Origin: Candidatus Goldiibacteriota bacterium
GTDB taxonomy: Bacteria > Oederibacteriota > JAAXVQ01
Length of the DNA stretch: 51,842 nucleotides
Reading direction: 5' to 3'
Assembly: GCA_020052235.1 (NCBI GenBank)
Contig: JAGVPM010000067.1
Span: 1-51,842, forward strand
Shown: piece by piece, positions 16,514-26,227 of the stretch
Position numbering within the stretch: position 1 is the stretch's first letter
Layout: each line of letters starts with the position of its first letter
Program-made: the position numbers and the translations under genes
Notes under the pieces: generated by a model
What the model saw: the letters and a program-made list of their open reading frames with translations, nothing else
Told to the model about the DNA's origin: nothing
Databases searched by the model: none

Positions 16514-18376
16514 TTATTTCGCCAACCCCATGGCTTTGAACAGCCCGGAGATGGCGATATAATAGTCCGCAAGCGCCTTAACATAATTAACGCGTTCTTC
16601 GCCCAATTGCAATTCCGAAGTCAATACCTGTGAAAGCGGGACTTCGTCCATCATCTGCTTGGCCCGGTTTACTTCCAAGTCCTTTTCCCTAAATTTAATT
16701 TTAGAGAGCGAGGCCGTGACCATGGTCATGGCCTTTTGATAATTAAAATAATTTTCTTCCACTTCATTGGCAACTTTTCCCCGCAGTTCAACCAAATCCG
16801 CCTCGGTGGTGGCTTGCTGAACCCGGGCTTTGGCCACGTTGGAAAAATTCTCCATTTTATCAAAAATGGCAAAACTTGCCGTATGGGTCAATGACGCTTT
16901 GGTATTATCCGTAGCGCCGATGGTTTTCGGCATGGTTTTCTTTTTATCATAGGTGTATTGTCCGGAATTGGCGCCGAGCATCCAAGCAGCTTGGAGTTTT
17001 GCTTCCCACTCATCGGTCAATTCAAACTTCTGGCCTTGTTGCACCTGGCCGTTTTTGCCTACGGTGCCGTTAAACGTAATCTTCGGCCAACCGTCGGCCA
17101 TCGCCACTTTGATCCCATAATAATCCGACAAGGTCGTCAATTCGTTGACTGCCAAATCCGGGCGATTTTTAAACGCCAATTCCAAACACTCATCCAGAGA
17201 ATAGTTAAAATTAAAGTCGGTAAAGGTCAATACCGCGTCAATTTGAATGCCGATGCTCGAATCAATGTTGCAGGCCTGCCGCAAGGCCAATTCATTTAAA
17301 GTGATGTCCTGCTGATACGACATCAATTGGTAATACGTTTGGTCGGTCTGGGACTGGACATTTAAAAATTCGTGGTAGGAATTCAGCCCTTGACGGTAGG
17401 CTTCGCGGGAAAATGCCAAAGCCGATTCCGCGGCTTTTGACAAATCGGTCTGAACTTCAAAAATCATCTGTGCTTTCACCAGGTTGTAATAGGCTTTTTC
17501 AACTTTTTGAATAATCTCCTGCCGTGCCTGATGATATTTTTTCTTGGCGACTTCCAAATTATTTTTATTTTGCTTCAGGGTATAGACCAGTTTGCCGCCT
17601 TGAAAAATAATCTGTTCGGTTTCAATTCCATATTTCAAGCTGTTAAACTGCGTATCCTGAGTCGTATTTTGTTGGTTGGCCGTGGTGCCTTCTCCGCGTT
17701 CCCACGTTCCTTTGGCCTGAGGCAAGAAACCGCGTTCAGCTTCCCGGACCTTGCACTGCTCATATTTCATTTGTTTTAAAGCAACCTGAACCCGCCGGTC
17801 ATTCAGCAAAGCCACGCGCTTGCATTCCTCCAAGGTCGTTAAAATACTCGGGATTTTTTCAGCCTCGGCCATGGCGGTTTCGACTTCCGTTATCTCCCTT
17901 TTATCTTCAAATTCACCTTCGCCTTCGGCAAAACCGCCTTCTTCACCCTCGGGGGTTAAAACCTCGTATTCTTCGCTCTTGATTTCTTTTTGTTTGGGTG
18001 CGGCGCGTTCTTCAGGTGCAATGCCCGCTTCTTCTTCTAAAAATTCTTCTTCAGCCGCATCCATTTTTTTCGATATTTTTTTAGGCGCTTCCGGTTCTTT
18101 TTCTTTCTTCAGTTCCACTTTTAAAGAAGGCGCCGGTGTTGGGGCCGGTGTAGGCTCCGGTTCAGCAGGTTTGGCGGCTGCGGCTTTCTTTTCCGGAGCC
18201 GGTGCGGGTGTGGGCGCCGGAGCAGCTTCTTCTTCATCGGCACTTTCTTCATCCAAATATACTTCGTCAATTTGATCATCCGCGGTTTCTTTTGCAGCTG
18301 AAACCGCCAATGGCCAGGATATTAATCCGGTAACAAAACAAATTGTTGCCAGCAATACAAGCAACCAGCGCCGCAT
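16514..18376 (-). CDS. TolC-family outer membrane efflux protein with acidic N-terminal extension
   Basis: The 620-residue protein is the outer-membrane channel expected for the RND pumps upstream. A signal peptide (MRRWLLVLLATICFV...AVSAA) is followed by about 150 residues rich in Glu, Ala, Pro and Lys with PAPTPAPAPE-like repeats, and only then by the TolC repeat domain (TLEECKRVALLNDRRVQVALKQMKYEQCKV, SLDECLELAFKNRPDLAV). Typical TolC proteins have about 450 residues, and the extra length is this low-complexity segment. AGAGGAGAA seven bases before the ATG at 18376 fixes the start. It is the last gene of the train and begins 17 bases after the second RND gene. Confidence 0.9.
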   Translation of the reverse strand: MRRWLLVLLATICFVTGLISWPLAVSAAKETADDQIDEVYLDEESADEEEAAPAPTPAPAPEKKAAAAKPAEPEPTPAPTPAPSLKVELKKEKEPEAPKKISKKMDAAEEEFLEEEAGIAPEERAAPKQKEIKSEEYEVLTPEGEEGGFAEGEGEFEDKREITEVETAMAEAEKIPSILTTLEECKRVALLNDRRVQVALKQMKYEQCKVREAERGFLPQAKGTWERGEGTTANQQNTTQDTQFNSLKYGIETEQIIFQGGKLVYTLKQNKNNLEVAKKKYHQARQEIIQKVEKAYYNLVKAQMIFEVQTDLSKAAESALAFSREAYRQGLNSYHEFLNVQSQTDQTYYQLMSYQQDITLNELALRQACNIDSSIGIQIDAVLTFTDFNFNYSLDECLELAFKNRPDLAVNELTTLSDYYGIKVAMADGWPKITFNGTVGKNGQVQQGQKFELTDEWEAKLQAAWMLGANSGQYTYDKKKTMPKTIGATDNTKASLTHTASFAIFDKMENFSNVAKARVQQATTEADLVELRGKVANEVEENYFNYQKAMTMVTASLSKIKFREKDLEVNRAKQMMDEVPLSQVLTSELQLGEERVNYVKALADYYIAISGLFKAMGLAK

Positions 18377-18393
18377 ACAATTTTCTCCTCTGC

Positions 18394-21300
18394 TCAATGA
18401 TTTTTCACTATTGCATCAGGTTCCGGGTTCGCAACTCCGGATATTTTTTCCATTTTAAAAACCCTGGTTCCAATCCACGTGAATACGGCTCTAAATAAGC
18501 GCCCAATATCGTTAAAAATCAAATAAATACTGGGGATAAACAACAAGGTTAAAATCGTGCTGGAAATAAGCCCACCGACGGTGGTAATGGCCAACGGCGA
18601 CCATAAATTGGACCCTTCACTTTTATCAAAGGCCGTGGGCAGCAATCCCAACAAAGTCGTGGCCGTGGTCATAAAAATCGGGCGCAAACGGCTTTGTGAA
18701 GCCGCCAAAATGGCTTTCTTTTGTTTAACCCCCTGCGAAATCAACAAATTAATCTGATCCACCAAAATAATCGCAGGACCAACCACCATGCCCGTCAGCA
18801 TGATCATCCCTATAAACACACCCACGCTTTTGGGTTTCCCGGTTAGATACAGGGCAATCACCACGCCAATGACCGCCATGGCCACGGATACCATAATAAT
18901 GATGGGTTGGGAATACGATTCAAAAAAAGCCGCCAAGACCATGTAAACCAATAAAACCGTCAAGATAACCGCCATGGTCAATTGTTTATTGCTCTCGGTC
19001 ATTTTCTCAAAATTCCCGCCGAAGCGATAGTAATAACCTTTGGGAAATTCCACTCCGGACAAGGCTTCGCGGACTTTTTTTACCGCCGATCCCAAGTCGG
19101 TCGCGACCGTGGCCGATACCTGAATCATGCGCGACTTATTTTTCCGCCAAATTTCCGACGGCCCCAACCCCGGCGAAAACGCACCTATTTGAGTAAGATA
19201 AATTTGATCCCCATTCTGGGAAGTCACGGTTAATTTATTAATATCATCCAGGGTCTTACGGTCCTTTTCCTGAATACGCACAATAGTTTCAATTTCCTCA
19301 CCTTCGGTGTGAAATTGAGTCCCGATCACGCCGCGCATCTGCGTATTGATTTCTTCGGCCAACTGCTGGACTTTCAGATCAAATTGCATGGCCTTGACTT
19401 TGTCCACCTGAAAACGCATTTCAGGCCGGCCTTCCTTCATACGAATACGGCAATCCGTAAATCCCGGCAAAGATTCCATTTTATTGGCGATTGAAACCGC
19501 CAACTGTTTCAACAGCACGTAATCATAACCGAACAAATCCAAAATTATGCCTTTACCCCCGGTTTGCTGTTGTTCTTCGAAATACACATAGGCGGGACGA
19601 AATTGCCCCAATTTAGGGCGCAATTCATCCAAAATTTCCTTGGTGGACCGTTTACGCTGTGCCATGGGTAAAAACTCAACATGGATTTCCGAACGGTTTT
19701 GCTCCACTAATGAAGAAATGCTTTTAATTTCCGGAACTTGGGCTAAAAATTTCTCAATGCGTTTGACCAAGCCATTGGAAATATCCAATTTTGTTCCGGA
19801 CGGGAGCGTCAAGTTGACATTCACTTTGTTTTCTTCCATGCTCCCCATGAATTCCGAGCCGATTTTCGTATTCAGATAAACCGCCAAGGCCAACAGCAGA
19901 ATAACAATGCCCAGGAAGTAATAACGAAAACGGATGGCCAAAGCCAAGGTGCGCCGGTAGGTGGTGAAAAATATCTTTTTTAGGCTGGGCCGGGCATTGT
20001 CATACCAATGCAAATCCGGCGCAGGCGGCGCGGTTAAAAATTTACTGGCCAGCATCGGCATCAGTGTCTGGGATACCACCATGGACATGATATGGGAATA
20101 AATCACGGTCATGGCCAAACCGGAATATAAAAGCCGGATTTCCTGATTAACAAAAATAATCGGCACGAACACGACAATGGAGGTAATGTACGAAGATACA
20201 ATGGCAAACCCGACCTCTTCACTCCCTACAATACAAGCCTCATGAATAGGGATCCCCTCGTCGCACTTTTTGAAAATACTGTCCAATACCACCACGCAAC
20301 CGTCCACCAAGCTTCCGCAAGCCAAAGCCAAGCCGGACAACGTCATGGTGTTAAGCGTGATGTGTTGGAAAAACATGGGAATAAACGTGCCGATAACCGC
20401 CAAGGGAATGCTCAAGGCAATTATAATCGGGCTCCGGAGGCTTCCCAAAGTGATAACCAAAATCAGAGTGGCAAGCATCGCGCCTTCCACCAAAGATTTT
20501 TTAACACTATTGATGGCTTTTTTAATGGAAACGGATTGATCCAAAACCATGACCGTCCGAATGCCTTTGGGTAAATTGTCTTTCAATTTTTCCATGGCGG
20601 CGTTAATGCCTTCACAGACTTGAATAGTGTTGGCTTGCCGCTCTTTATGTATGTACATGGATACTGTGGGAGCCGTGTCATAGCGGGCATACCCGGCTGC
20701 TTCCAAATAGGAATCACGCACGCTGGCCACATCACCCAGGGTCAGCACCTGACCGTCTTCATTGGAAACCAGCCCTATCTTCTTCAAGCCTTCCACGGTT
20801 TTAAACTGACCCACCGTGCGGACCAAATATTTAAAATTGCCTTTGTCCAGATTCCCGGCCATTAAATTGACGTTGTTGTCGTGCAATACTTTCACGATTT
20901 GTTCTATGGAAATGCCGTAGGATTGCAGGCGCGACTGATCGACTTCCACCAGAATTTTCCGTTCGCGTCCGCCGGAAACTTCCACGTTTGAAACTCCGGA
21001 AACGCGGCCCAGGGCTTCCTTCAAGGTCAAGTCCACCAAACGGCGCACTTCTTCGGTCTGGATGGTTTCGGACAAACACGCCATAATCATGACCGGGGCA
21101 TCCGCGACGTCGTATTTTCCCAAAATAGGCTTGCGAATGCCCTGGGGCAATTTATTCCGAACACGCGAAAATTTTTCCCGGACTTCCAAGGCGGCAAAAT
21201 TCATGTCCGTGCCGGGTTCAAATTGCAGAATGGTCTCAGATTTGCCGTCCTCCGAGGAGGATTCCACGCTTTTCAAGCGCGCGACGGTAGATACCGCATC

Positions 21301-21504
21301 CTCGACTTTCGTGGTTACCATGCTTTCCACTTCGGTCGGAGGAACTCCCGGATATTCCACATTGATGGTCACCACGGGATAACTGGTATTGGGCATCAGT
21401 TCCACGGGCAGGCGCGTGAAGCAAATAACACCCATGATGGTAATCCCAAGGAATACCATGGATACGGTAACCGGTCTTTTTATGGAAAACGTAGGTAATC
21501 CCAC
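18394..21504 (-). CDS. RND efflux transporter, permease subunit (second copy, altered relay site)
   Basis: The 1036-residue inner-membrane protein has the AcrB/HAE architecture: FSIKRPVTVSMVFLGITIMG as first membrane helix, two large periplasmic loops, and two sets of membrane helices. In the fourth helix, where proton-driven pumps carry two neighbouring aspartates (VDDAIV), it reads LVDGCVV: Asp401 is kept but the second is Gly402. The helix that usually carries Lys (TM10) reads VVGPAIILVD. So the proton pathway is altered compared with its neighbour. It lies nine bases after the other RND gene and just before tolC. It may work as partner in a mixed complex or use residues I cannot predict. 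Confidence 0.92.
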   Translation of the reverse strand: MGLPTFSIKRPVTVSMVFLGITIMGVICFTRLPVELMPNTSYPVVTINVEYPGVPPTEVESMVTTKVEDAVSTVARLKSVESSSEDGKSETILQFEPGTDMNFAALEVREKFSRVRNKLPQGIRKPILGKYDVADAPVMIMACLSETIQTEEVRRLVDLTLKEALGRVSGVSNVEVSGGRERKILVEVDQSRLQSYGISIEQIVKVLHDNNVNLMAGNLDKGNFKYLVRTVGQFKTVEGLKKIGLVSNEDGQVLTLGDVASVRDSYLEAAGYARYDTAPTVSMYIHKERQANTIQVCEGINAAMEKLKDNLPKGIRTVMVLDQSVSIKKAINSVKKSLVEGAMLATLILVITLGSLRSPIIIALSIPLAVIGTFIPMFFQHITLNTMTLSGLALACGSLVDGCVVVLDSIFKKCDEGIPIHEACIVGSEEVGFAIVSSYITSIVVFVPIIFVNQEIRLLYSGLAMTVIYSHIMSMVVSQTLMPMLASKFLTAPPAPDLHWYDNARPSLKKIFFTTYRRTLALAIRFRYYFLGIVILLLALAVYLNTKIGSEFMGSMEENKVNVNLTLPSGTKLDISNGLVKRIEKFLAQVPEIKSISSLVEQNRSEIHVEFLPMAQRKRSTKEILDELRPKLGQFRPAYVYFEEQQQTGGKGIILDLFGYDYVLLKQLAVSIANKMESLPGFTDCRIRMKEGRPEMRFQVDKVKAMQFDLKVQQLAEEINTQMRGVIGTQFHTEGEEIETIVRIQEKDRKTLDDINKLTVTSQNGDQIYLTQIGAFSPGLGPSEIWRKNKSRMIQVSATVATDLGSAVKKVREALSGVEFPKGYYYRFGGNFEKMTESNKQLTMAVILTVLLVYMVLAAFFESYSQPIIIMVSVAMAVIGVVIALYLTGKPKSVGVFIGMIMLTGMVVGPAIILVDQINLLISQGVKQKKAILAASQSRLRPIFMTTATTLLGLLPTAFDKSEGSNLWSPLAITTVGGLISSTILTLLFIPSIYLIFNDIGRLFRAVFTWIGTRVFKMEKISGVANPEPDAIVKNH

Positions 21505-21513
21505 GCGCGCCCC

Positions 21514-24500
21514 CTACACTTCCTGCTTTTTCATACGCTTTAATTTAACCATCATTTCATCCACAATCAGATAAATGGCCGGAATGACGATGACCGTTAA
21601 AAACGTTGATGACGTCAAGCCGCCGATAACCGTAATGGCCAACGGCGCCATCAAGGCCGCACCCTCGCCAATGGCCAAAGCCAATGGCACCAGCGCGATA
21701 ATGGTGGATAACGCTGTCATTAAAATCGGCCGTAAACGGGTCCGGCTGGCTTGAACAACCGCATCCAGGGCGGAAGCACCCCGTTCCCGCAAAATATTGG
21801 TGTAATCAATAAGAATGATACCGTTGGATACCACAATACCGATCAACATGATCATCCCAATGATGGCCACGATGGATAAAGGCGTATTCGACAAAAACAG
21901 GATGCTCATAACACCGATCAAAGATAACGGTACGGTAAACATGATAATGAACGGCTGGATCAAGGATTCAAACTGGGAAGCCATGATCATGTAGACCAGC
22001 AAAATAGCCAAGGAAAGCGCAAACGCCAAGCTGTTGAATGATTCCTGCATTTGCTCGCTTTCGCCGCCCAGCGCCACATAGTACCCCTCGGGCAAAGCCA
22101 GGGTTTTTAACCGTTCCTGCACCTCTTTGACCACCTCGGTTAAACCGCGCTTGTAAATATTGGCAGTCACCATGACGAAGCGCTGGCGGTCTTTGCGTTT
22201 GATCTCCGAGGGCCCCACGCCAATGCCAATATAGGCCAATTCGTTCAAAGGCACATCCACATCCAGCGGGGAGTGAATAAGCAATTGGCGCAAATCCCCG
22301 ACCGTTTTGCGGTCTTCCGAGCGCAAACGGACGCGAATATCCACTTCGTCCTGTCCCGGTTCCTTAAATTTGGTATCGGCCGTGCCTTTGATGGCAATTT
22401 TAGCCGTGCGGGAAATATCGTCCACGGAAAGATTGTACAGCGCCGCCTTGTCGCGTTGGACGTAAACTTTGGTCTCGGGCGCTTCTTCCACCATGCTGTT
22501 TTTCACGCCAAAAATGCCCGGAACATCATTAATAAGCGCCTCAACATCCTTGGTCAATTTCTTCATCAAAGCCAAATCCTTGCCCTTGATTTCAATGACC
22601 ACCGGCGCTCCGCCGCTGAAAGCCGACACTTGCAAAGCGCTGTCTTGGACCATGTATTCAAAACGCGCGGGGCCCGTATCCTGTTTATCCATTTTATTTT
22701 TAACTTCTTGCACCACATCGGCCGTGCTCCGTTCGCGTTCCTTGTTCAGATTCACCATAAATTGCGCCTGATGCGGGCCCATGGCATCGGCCGCCTGGGT
22801 GACATCGTCTTTGGACGAGCCGATCGTCAAAGAATAATCATGGATCTCCGGTATGGTTTTTAAAACCATCTCCAGTTTGCCCGCAGCTTCGTCGGTCACT
22901 CTCAACAGTGCTCCGGTCGGCAGGTTCAATTTAACGATAAATTGGCTTTGATCCACCTTGGGCATGAATTCCTTTTTTAAGGGGATGGCCAAAAGCAAGC
23001 TGCCTAAAAAAAGCAGGAAAATAATAAAAAGATTAAACAACTTTCTTTTCAAAAATTGCGCCAGAGCCACGGAAAAAAATACATCGACCGAGTGCAAAAT
23101 AGGCTCGCAAAACTTCAAAAACTTCACTTCCTTCAATTGGCCTTCCCCGCCTTGCGAAACCAACATGGGAATAAGCAACATGGCGCCGCCCAGGGAAGCC
23201 AACAAGGCAAAGGTTACGGTCAACGCCAATTGGGAGAACAATTGGCCGGCCACGCCCTGCACGAAAACCATGGGTAAAAATACCGTGACCGTAGTGAAGG
23301 TGGATGCAATAACCGCGGCGGAAACTTCATTGGCTCCCACCACCGACGCTTCCTTGGGTTTCAAACCCAATTCGCAATGGCGGTAAATATTTTCAATGCA
23401 CACAATCGCATCATCCACCAAACGGCCGACACCCAGGGCCAAACCGCCCAAGGACATCATGTTCAGCGTTATGCCCTGAAAATACATCAGCGAAAACGTG
23501 GCCAAGATCGATATCGGGATGGCGGTAACTACAATCACCGAGGCGGTCAAATTCCTTAAAAAAATCATAATCACGATGAAGGCTAAAATACCGCCGATGA
23601 CGGCATCTTCAATCACGCGGTTGATGGATTGGCGCACAAATACTGATTGGTCATAGACAGTGATTATTTTTATGCGCTGTCCCTTGGGCAAATCTCCCTG
23701 GATTTTCGCCAAGGCCTTTTTAATATTCTCAACCACTTCCAGGGTGTTGGCGCCGGCTTGCTTTTGAATGGTAATGGATATATTTTCCTTGCCATTATAG
23801 CGTGAAATGGAGGTTTTTTCCTTGAACGTATCTTCCACTTTGCCTATATCGGACAGAATAACCACCCGGTTGTCGGTTTGGCGCTTGGGATCATCCGCCG
23901 CTTCGGTCAGCGAGCTTTGGCTGATGGCCAATTCCTGCTGTTCATTGGCTTCATATTCCTGGCTTTTATCCAAACCCACCGGCGCGGCGGAAATCTCATC
24001 CAATTTGGTAAATTCACCCATGGTGCGGATTAGATAATCATAAAAATGGCCGTGAATGGTTCCGGCCGGATAGTTGATGTTCGAATTTTTTAAAGCATCC
24101 AAAACCGCCAGGGGTGAAAGCCGGGTTGCGGCCAAACGCCCCAAATCCAGGGTAATTAAAATCTCACGATCCAAACCGCCGTTGATCTGAACCGCCGCCA
24201 CGCCTTCGGCCTTTTCCATCTGATTTTTAATGACCTTTTTAGCAATTTCACGAATTTCATGGATCGGCATTTTGGCCGACACTGACAATGTCAATACCGG
24301 CAATTCAAAAGGATTGAACTTCATAACCACCGGGTCTTCAGCTTCACGCGGCAGCTTTTCCTTCACCAAATCGATCTTTTCGCGCACATTCAAGGCCGCA
24401 AAATCCATGGAAGTTCCCCAGCCGAATTCCAACATAACCAGGGAAACGCCTTCTTTGGAGGTCGATGAAATACGCTTTACATTGTTGACGGAACTGCAGG

Positions 24501-24711
24501 CTTCCTCAACCGGCTTGGTGATGAGCGTCTCGATTTCTTCCGGGGCCGCGTTTTCATAGTTGGTGACCACGGTCAATTGCGGATACGTAATGGGCGGAAA
24601 TAATTCCCGCGGCAAACGCATGTAGGAGATGATCCCCAGCAAAATAACCGCGATAAAAATCATCGCCACTGTAACCGGTTTTCGAACGGCAAAATCAGGT
24701 AGACCAGCCAA
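21514..24711 (-). CDS. RND efflux transporter, permease subunit (first copy, canonical)
   Basis: The 1065-residue protein has the full HAE-type RND layout. Helix 1 is FAVRKPVTVAMIFIAVILLG. Helix 4 carries the intact relay pair in GRLVDDAIVCIENI (Asp433 and Asp434). TM10 reads VVSNGIILIDYTN. A segment of about 35 residues near 249-285, rich in Gln, Glu, Ser and Asp (QEYEANEQQELAISQSS), interrupts the first periplasmic loop and makes it longer than the neighbour. It probably exports small molecules or lipids through the adaptor and TolC encoded beside it. The substrate cannot be read from sequence. Confidence 0.95.
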   Translation of the reverse strand: MAGLPDFAVRKPVTVAMIFIAVILLGIISYMRLPRELFPPITYPQLTVVTNYENAAPEEIETLITKPVEEACSSVNNVKRISSTSKEGVSLVMLEFGWGTSMDFAALNVREKIDLVKEKLPREAEDPVVMKFNPFELPVLTLSVSAKMPIHEIREIAKKVIKNQMEKAEGVAAVQINGGLDREILITLDLGRLAATRLSPLAVLDALKNSNINYPAGTIHGHFYDYLIRTMGEFTKLDEISAAPVGLDKSQEYEANEQQELAISQSSLTEAADDPKRQTDNRVVILSDIGKVEDTFKEKTSISRYNGKENISITIQKQAGANTLEVVENIKKALAKIQGDLPKGQRIKIITVYDQSVFVRQSINRVIEDAVIGGILAFIVIMIFLRNLTASVIVVTAIPISILATFSLMYFQGITLNMMSLGGLALGVGRLVDDAIVCIENIYRHCELGLKPKEASVVGANEVSAAVIASTFTTVTVFLPMVFVQGVAGQLFSQLALTVTFALLASLGGAMLLIPMLVSQGGEGQLKEVKFLKFCEPILHSVDVFFSVALAQFLKRKLFNLFIIFLLFLGSLLLAIPLKKEFMPKVDQSQFIVKLNLPTGALLRVTDEAAGKLEMVLKTIPEIHDYSLTIGSSKDDVTQAADAMGPHQAQFMVNLNKERERSTADVVQEVKNKMDKQDTGPARFEYMVQDSALQVSAFSGGAPVVIEIKGKDLALMKKLTKDVEALINDVPGIFGVKNSMVEEAPETKVYVQRDKAALYNLSVDDISRTAKIAIKGTADTKFKEPGQDEVDIRVRLRSEDRKTVGDLRQLLIHSPLDVDVPLNELAYIGIGVGPSEIKRKDRQRFVMVTANIYKRGLTEVVKEVQERLKTLALPEGYYVALGGESEQMQESFNSLAFALSLAILLVYMIMASQFESLIQPFIIMFTVPLSLIGVMSILFLSNTPLSIVAIIGMIMLIGIVVSNGIILIDYTNILRERGASALDAVVQASRTRLRPILMTALSTIIALVPLALAIGEGAALMAPLAITVIGGLTSSTFLTVIVIPAIYLIVDEMMVKLKRMKKQEV

Positions 24712-24741
24712 GTTATTTTATACCCCTTCGCTTATTAAAAA

Positions 24742-24759
24742 CCTGCCGCCTGCGGCGGG
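24742..24759. repeat. GC-rich inverted repeat between adaptor and RND genes
   Basis: CCTGCCGC and GCGGCGGG are separated by two bases, giving an eight-base-pair stem with one G-T pair. It lies about 30 bases before the RND start. Confidence 0.6.
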
Positions 24760-24794
24760 ATAAATAAAGGATGCTCGGGGCATGATATCCGATA

Positions 24795-24814
24795 CCCTGC
24801 GGCAAGCCGCAGGG
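24795..24814. repeat. Perfect GC-rich hairpin between adaptor and RND genes
   Basis: CCCTGCGGC and GCCGCAGGG, with AA between them, form a perfect nine-base-pair stem. No U-run follows on the minus strand, so it need not stop transcription. It could stabilise the adaptor mRNA end and set a higher level for adaptor than for pumps. Confidence 0.7.
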
Positions 24815-24835
24815 CGCTGCATTCCAAAGTTCCAT

Positions 24836-26197
24836 TTAAAACGACGTACTCTGGTATTCCATAACTTGGACTTTGGCGCCGTCTTTCAATTCTTCCATGC
24901 CTTCCACAACCACCAAATCGCCTTCATTCAGGCCTTCCGTAATTTGAACATTGTCGGTGGTTACATAGCCAAGTTTTACGGTTTTAAACTCCGCCTTATT
25001 ATTCTGGTTTACCGTAAATACGTGGTAAGCGCCTTTAACTTTCCTCAAAGCCGGCCTGGGAATGATAATGGCATTTTTAGCCTGGAAAATTTTAATTCTT
25101 ACGCGCACGAACATGCCCGGCAGCAAAAGCCGGTACGGGTTGGCGATCTGAACTTTCACACTCAGGGTCTTGCTTTTGCCTTTGACCATGGGCGCTATGT
25201 TGGTGACGGTCCCGCCGAAATCCAAATCCGGATAAGCATCGATATTTATCTTTACGTCCTGCCCTACGACCACTTTGTTGATTTCGCGTTCCATGATGCC
25301 CACTTCGGCAAATACGTCATTGATGTCCAAAAATGTGGCAACTTTCATGTTGGGGTTGGCGGCGCTTCCCACTTCCACTTCGCGGCTGCCCAAAATGCCG
25401 TCCGTGGGAGCCACAATGGCCGTTTTGGCCAAATCAGCCTGAGCCAAGTCCAATTTAATTTTCGCTTCCTGCAGCTTCAGGGGAATAACCGCCCCCAAAT
25501 CGTACAGTGCCTGCACGTTGTTGTAGTTGACTTTGGCTTCTTCATATTTCAGCATTTGTTCCTGAGGATCAAGCTGAAGAATAATTTGCCCGGCTTTAAT
25601 TTCATCCCCTTCGCGGAAATTAAACGCCGATACGGTGCCGGAAATTTGAAAACCCAGATTCACCTGGGCAAATCCCTTCACGGTACCCATGGCCAGAATG
25701 GAATCGGAAAAATCCGTTTTGGTGATCTTCAAAACCTTGACTTGGCTGCCGGCCTCCGAAACTTCAACCCCGGTGCCCTCGCCGGACTTGCTGTCTTTTT
25801 TCGCAAAGAGAAAATGCGACAAGGCCCAGACCAAAACTCCCGCCAAAACCACGGCCAATCCGATGCTGACGGCCTTGTGATTGCGGAACCACTCCAGAAT
25901 GCCCGTAACCCGCTGGCCCTGATCCTTGATCTGCTCAATTTGATCCTGCACGTCGACTTTTTTAAATTGCGACGTCAGGCGCGCAAACCGATTGGAGGGT
26001 TTCTTTTTAGCGGCCGCGTGACCGCCCTCCTCCGCCGTTTCCGCAGCCGGAGTTTCTTCGCCCATTTCCTGTTTTTTAATCTGATCATAGGTCAGATTAT
26101 AGGAACTAACGAGCTTGGATTCTTTACGTTCCTCTTCGGATGTTGAAGCTTCCTCGGATCCTTCGCCCTTCCCGAAGAGATTTTTAAATGGGCTCAT
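24836..26197 (-). CDS. RND periplasmic adaptor (membrane fusion protein) with long cytoplasmic N-terminus
   Basis: The 453-residue protein bridges the RND pump and TolC. Residues about 135-450 show the HlyD/AcrA fold: GFQISGTVSAFNFREGDEIKAGQIILQLD (lipoyl half), a short helical hairpin, a second lipoyl half with IVAPTDGILGSREVEVGSAAN, and the beta-barrel region. A single membrane helix (AVSIGLAVVLAGVLVWALSH, about residue 110) precedes it. Before the helix come about 108 residues, charged and rich in Glu, Lys and Ser, that should lie in the cytoplasm. Most adaptors have only a short signal or lipid anchor here. Confidence 0.92.
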   Translation of the reverse strand: MSPFKNLFGKGEGSEEASTSEEERKESKLVSSYNLTYDQIKKQEMGEETPAAETAEEGGHAAAKKKPSNRFARLTSQFKKVDVQDQIEQIKDQGQRVTGILEWFRNHKAVSIGLAVVLAGVLVWALSHFLFAKKDSKSGEGTGVEVSEAGSQVKVLKITKTDFSDSILAMGTVKGFAQVNLGFQISGTVSAFNFREGDEIKAGQIILQLDPQEQMLKYEEAKVNYNNVQALYDLGAVIPLKLQEAKIKLDLAQADLAKTAIVAPTDGILGSREVEVGSAANPNMKVATFLDINDVFAEVGIMEREINKVVVGQDVKINIDAYPDLDFGGTVTNIAPMVKGKSKTLSVKVQIANPYRLLLPGMFVRVRIKIFQAKNAIIIPRPALRKVKGAYHVFTVNQNNKAEFKTVKLGYVTTDNVQITEGLNEGDLVVVEGMEELKDGAKVQVMEYQSTSF

Positions 26198-26227
26198 AGA
26201 CTCCTCCCTCAGTAGTAAAAGTGTCGG

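Noticed and set aside
24782-26146. A 454-codon plus-strand open frame opposite the adaptor gene
   Set aside because: It has no recognisable domain, is full of Phe/His/Gln typical of antisense frames, and the minus strand encodes a clear adaptor protein.
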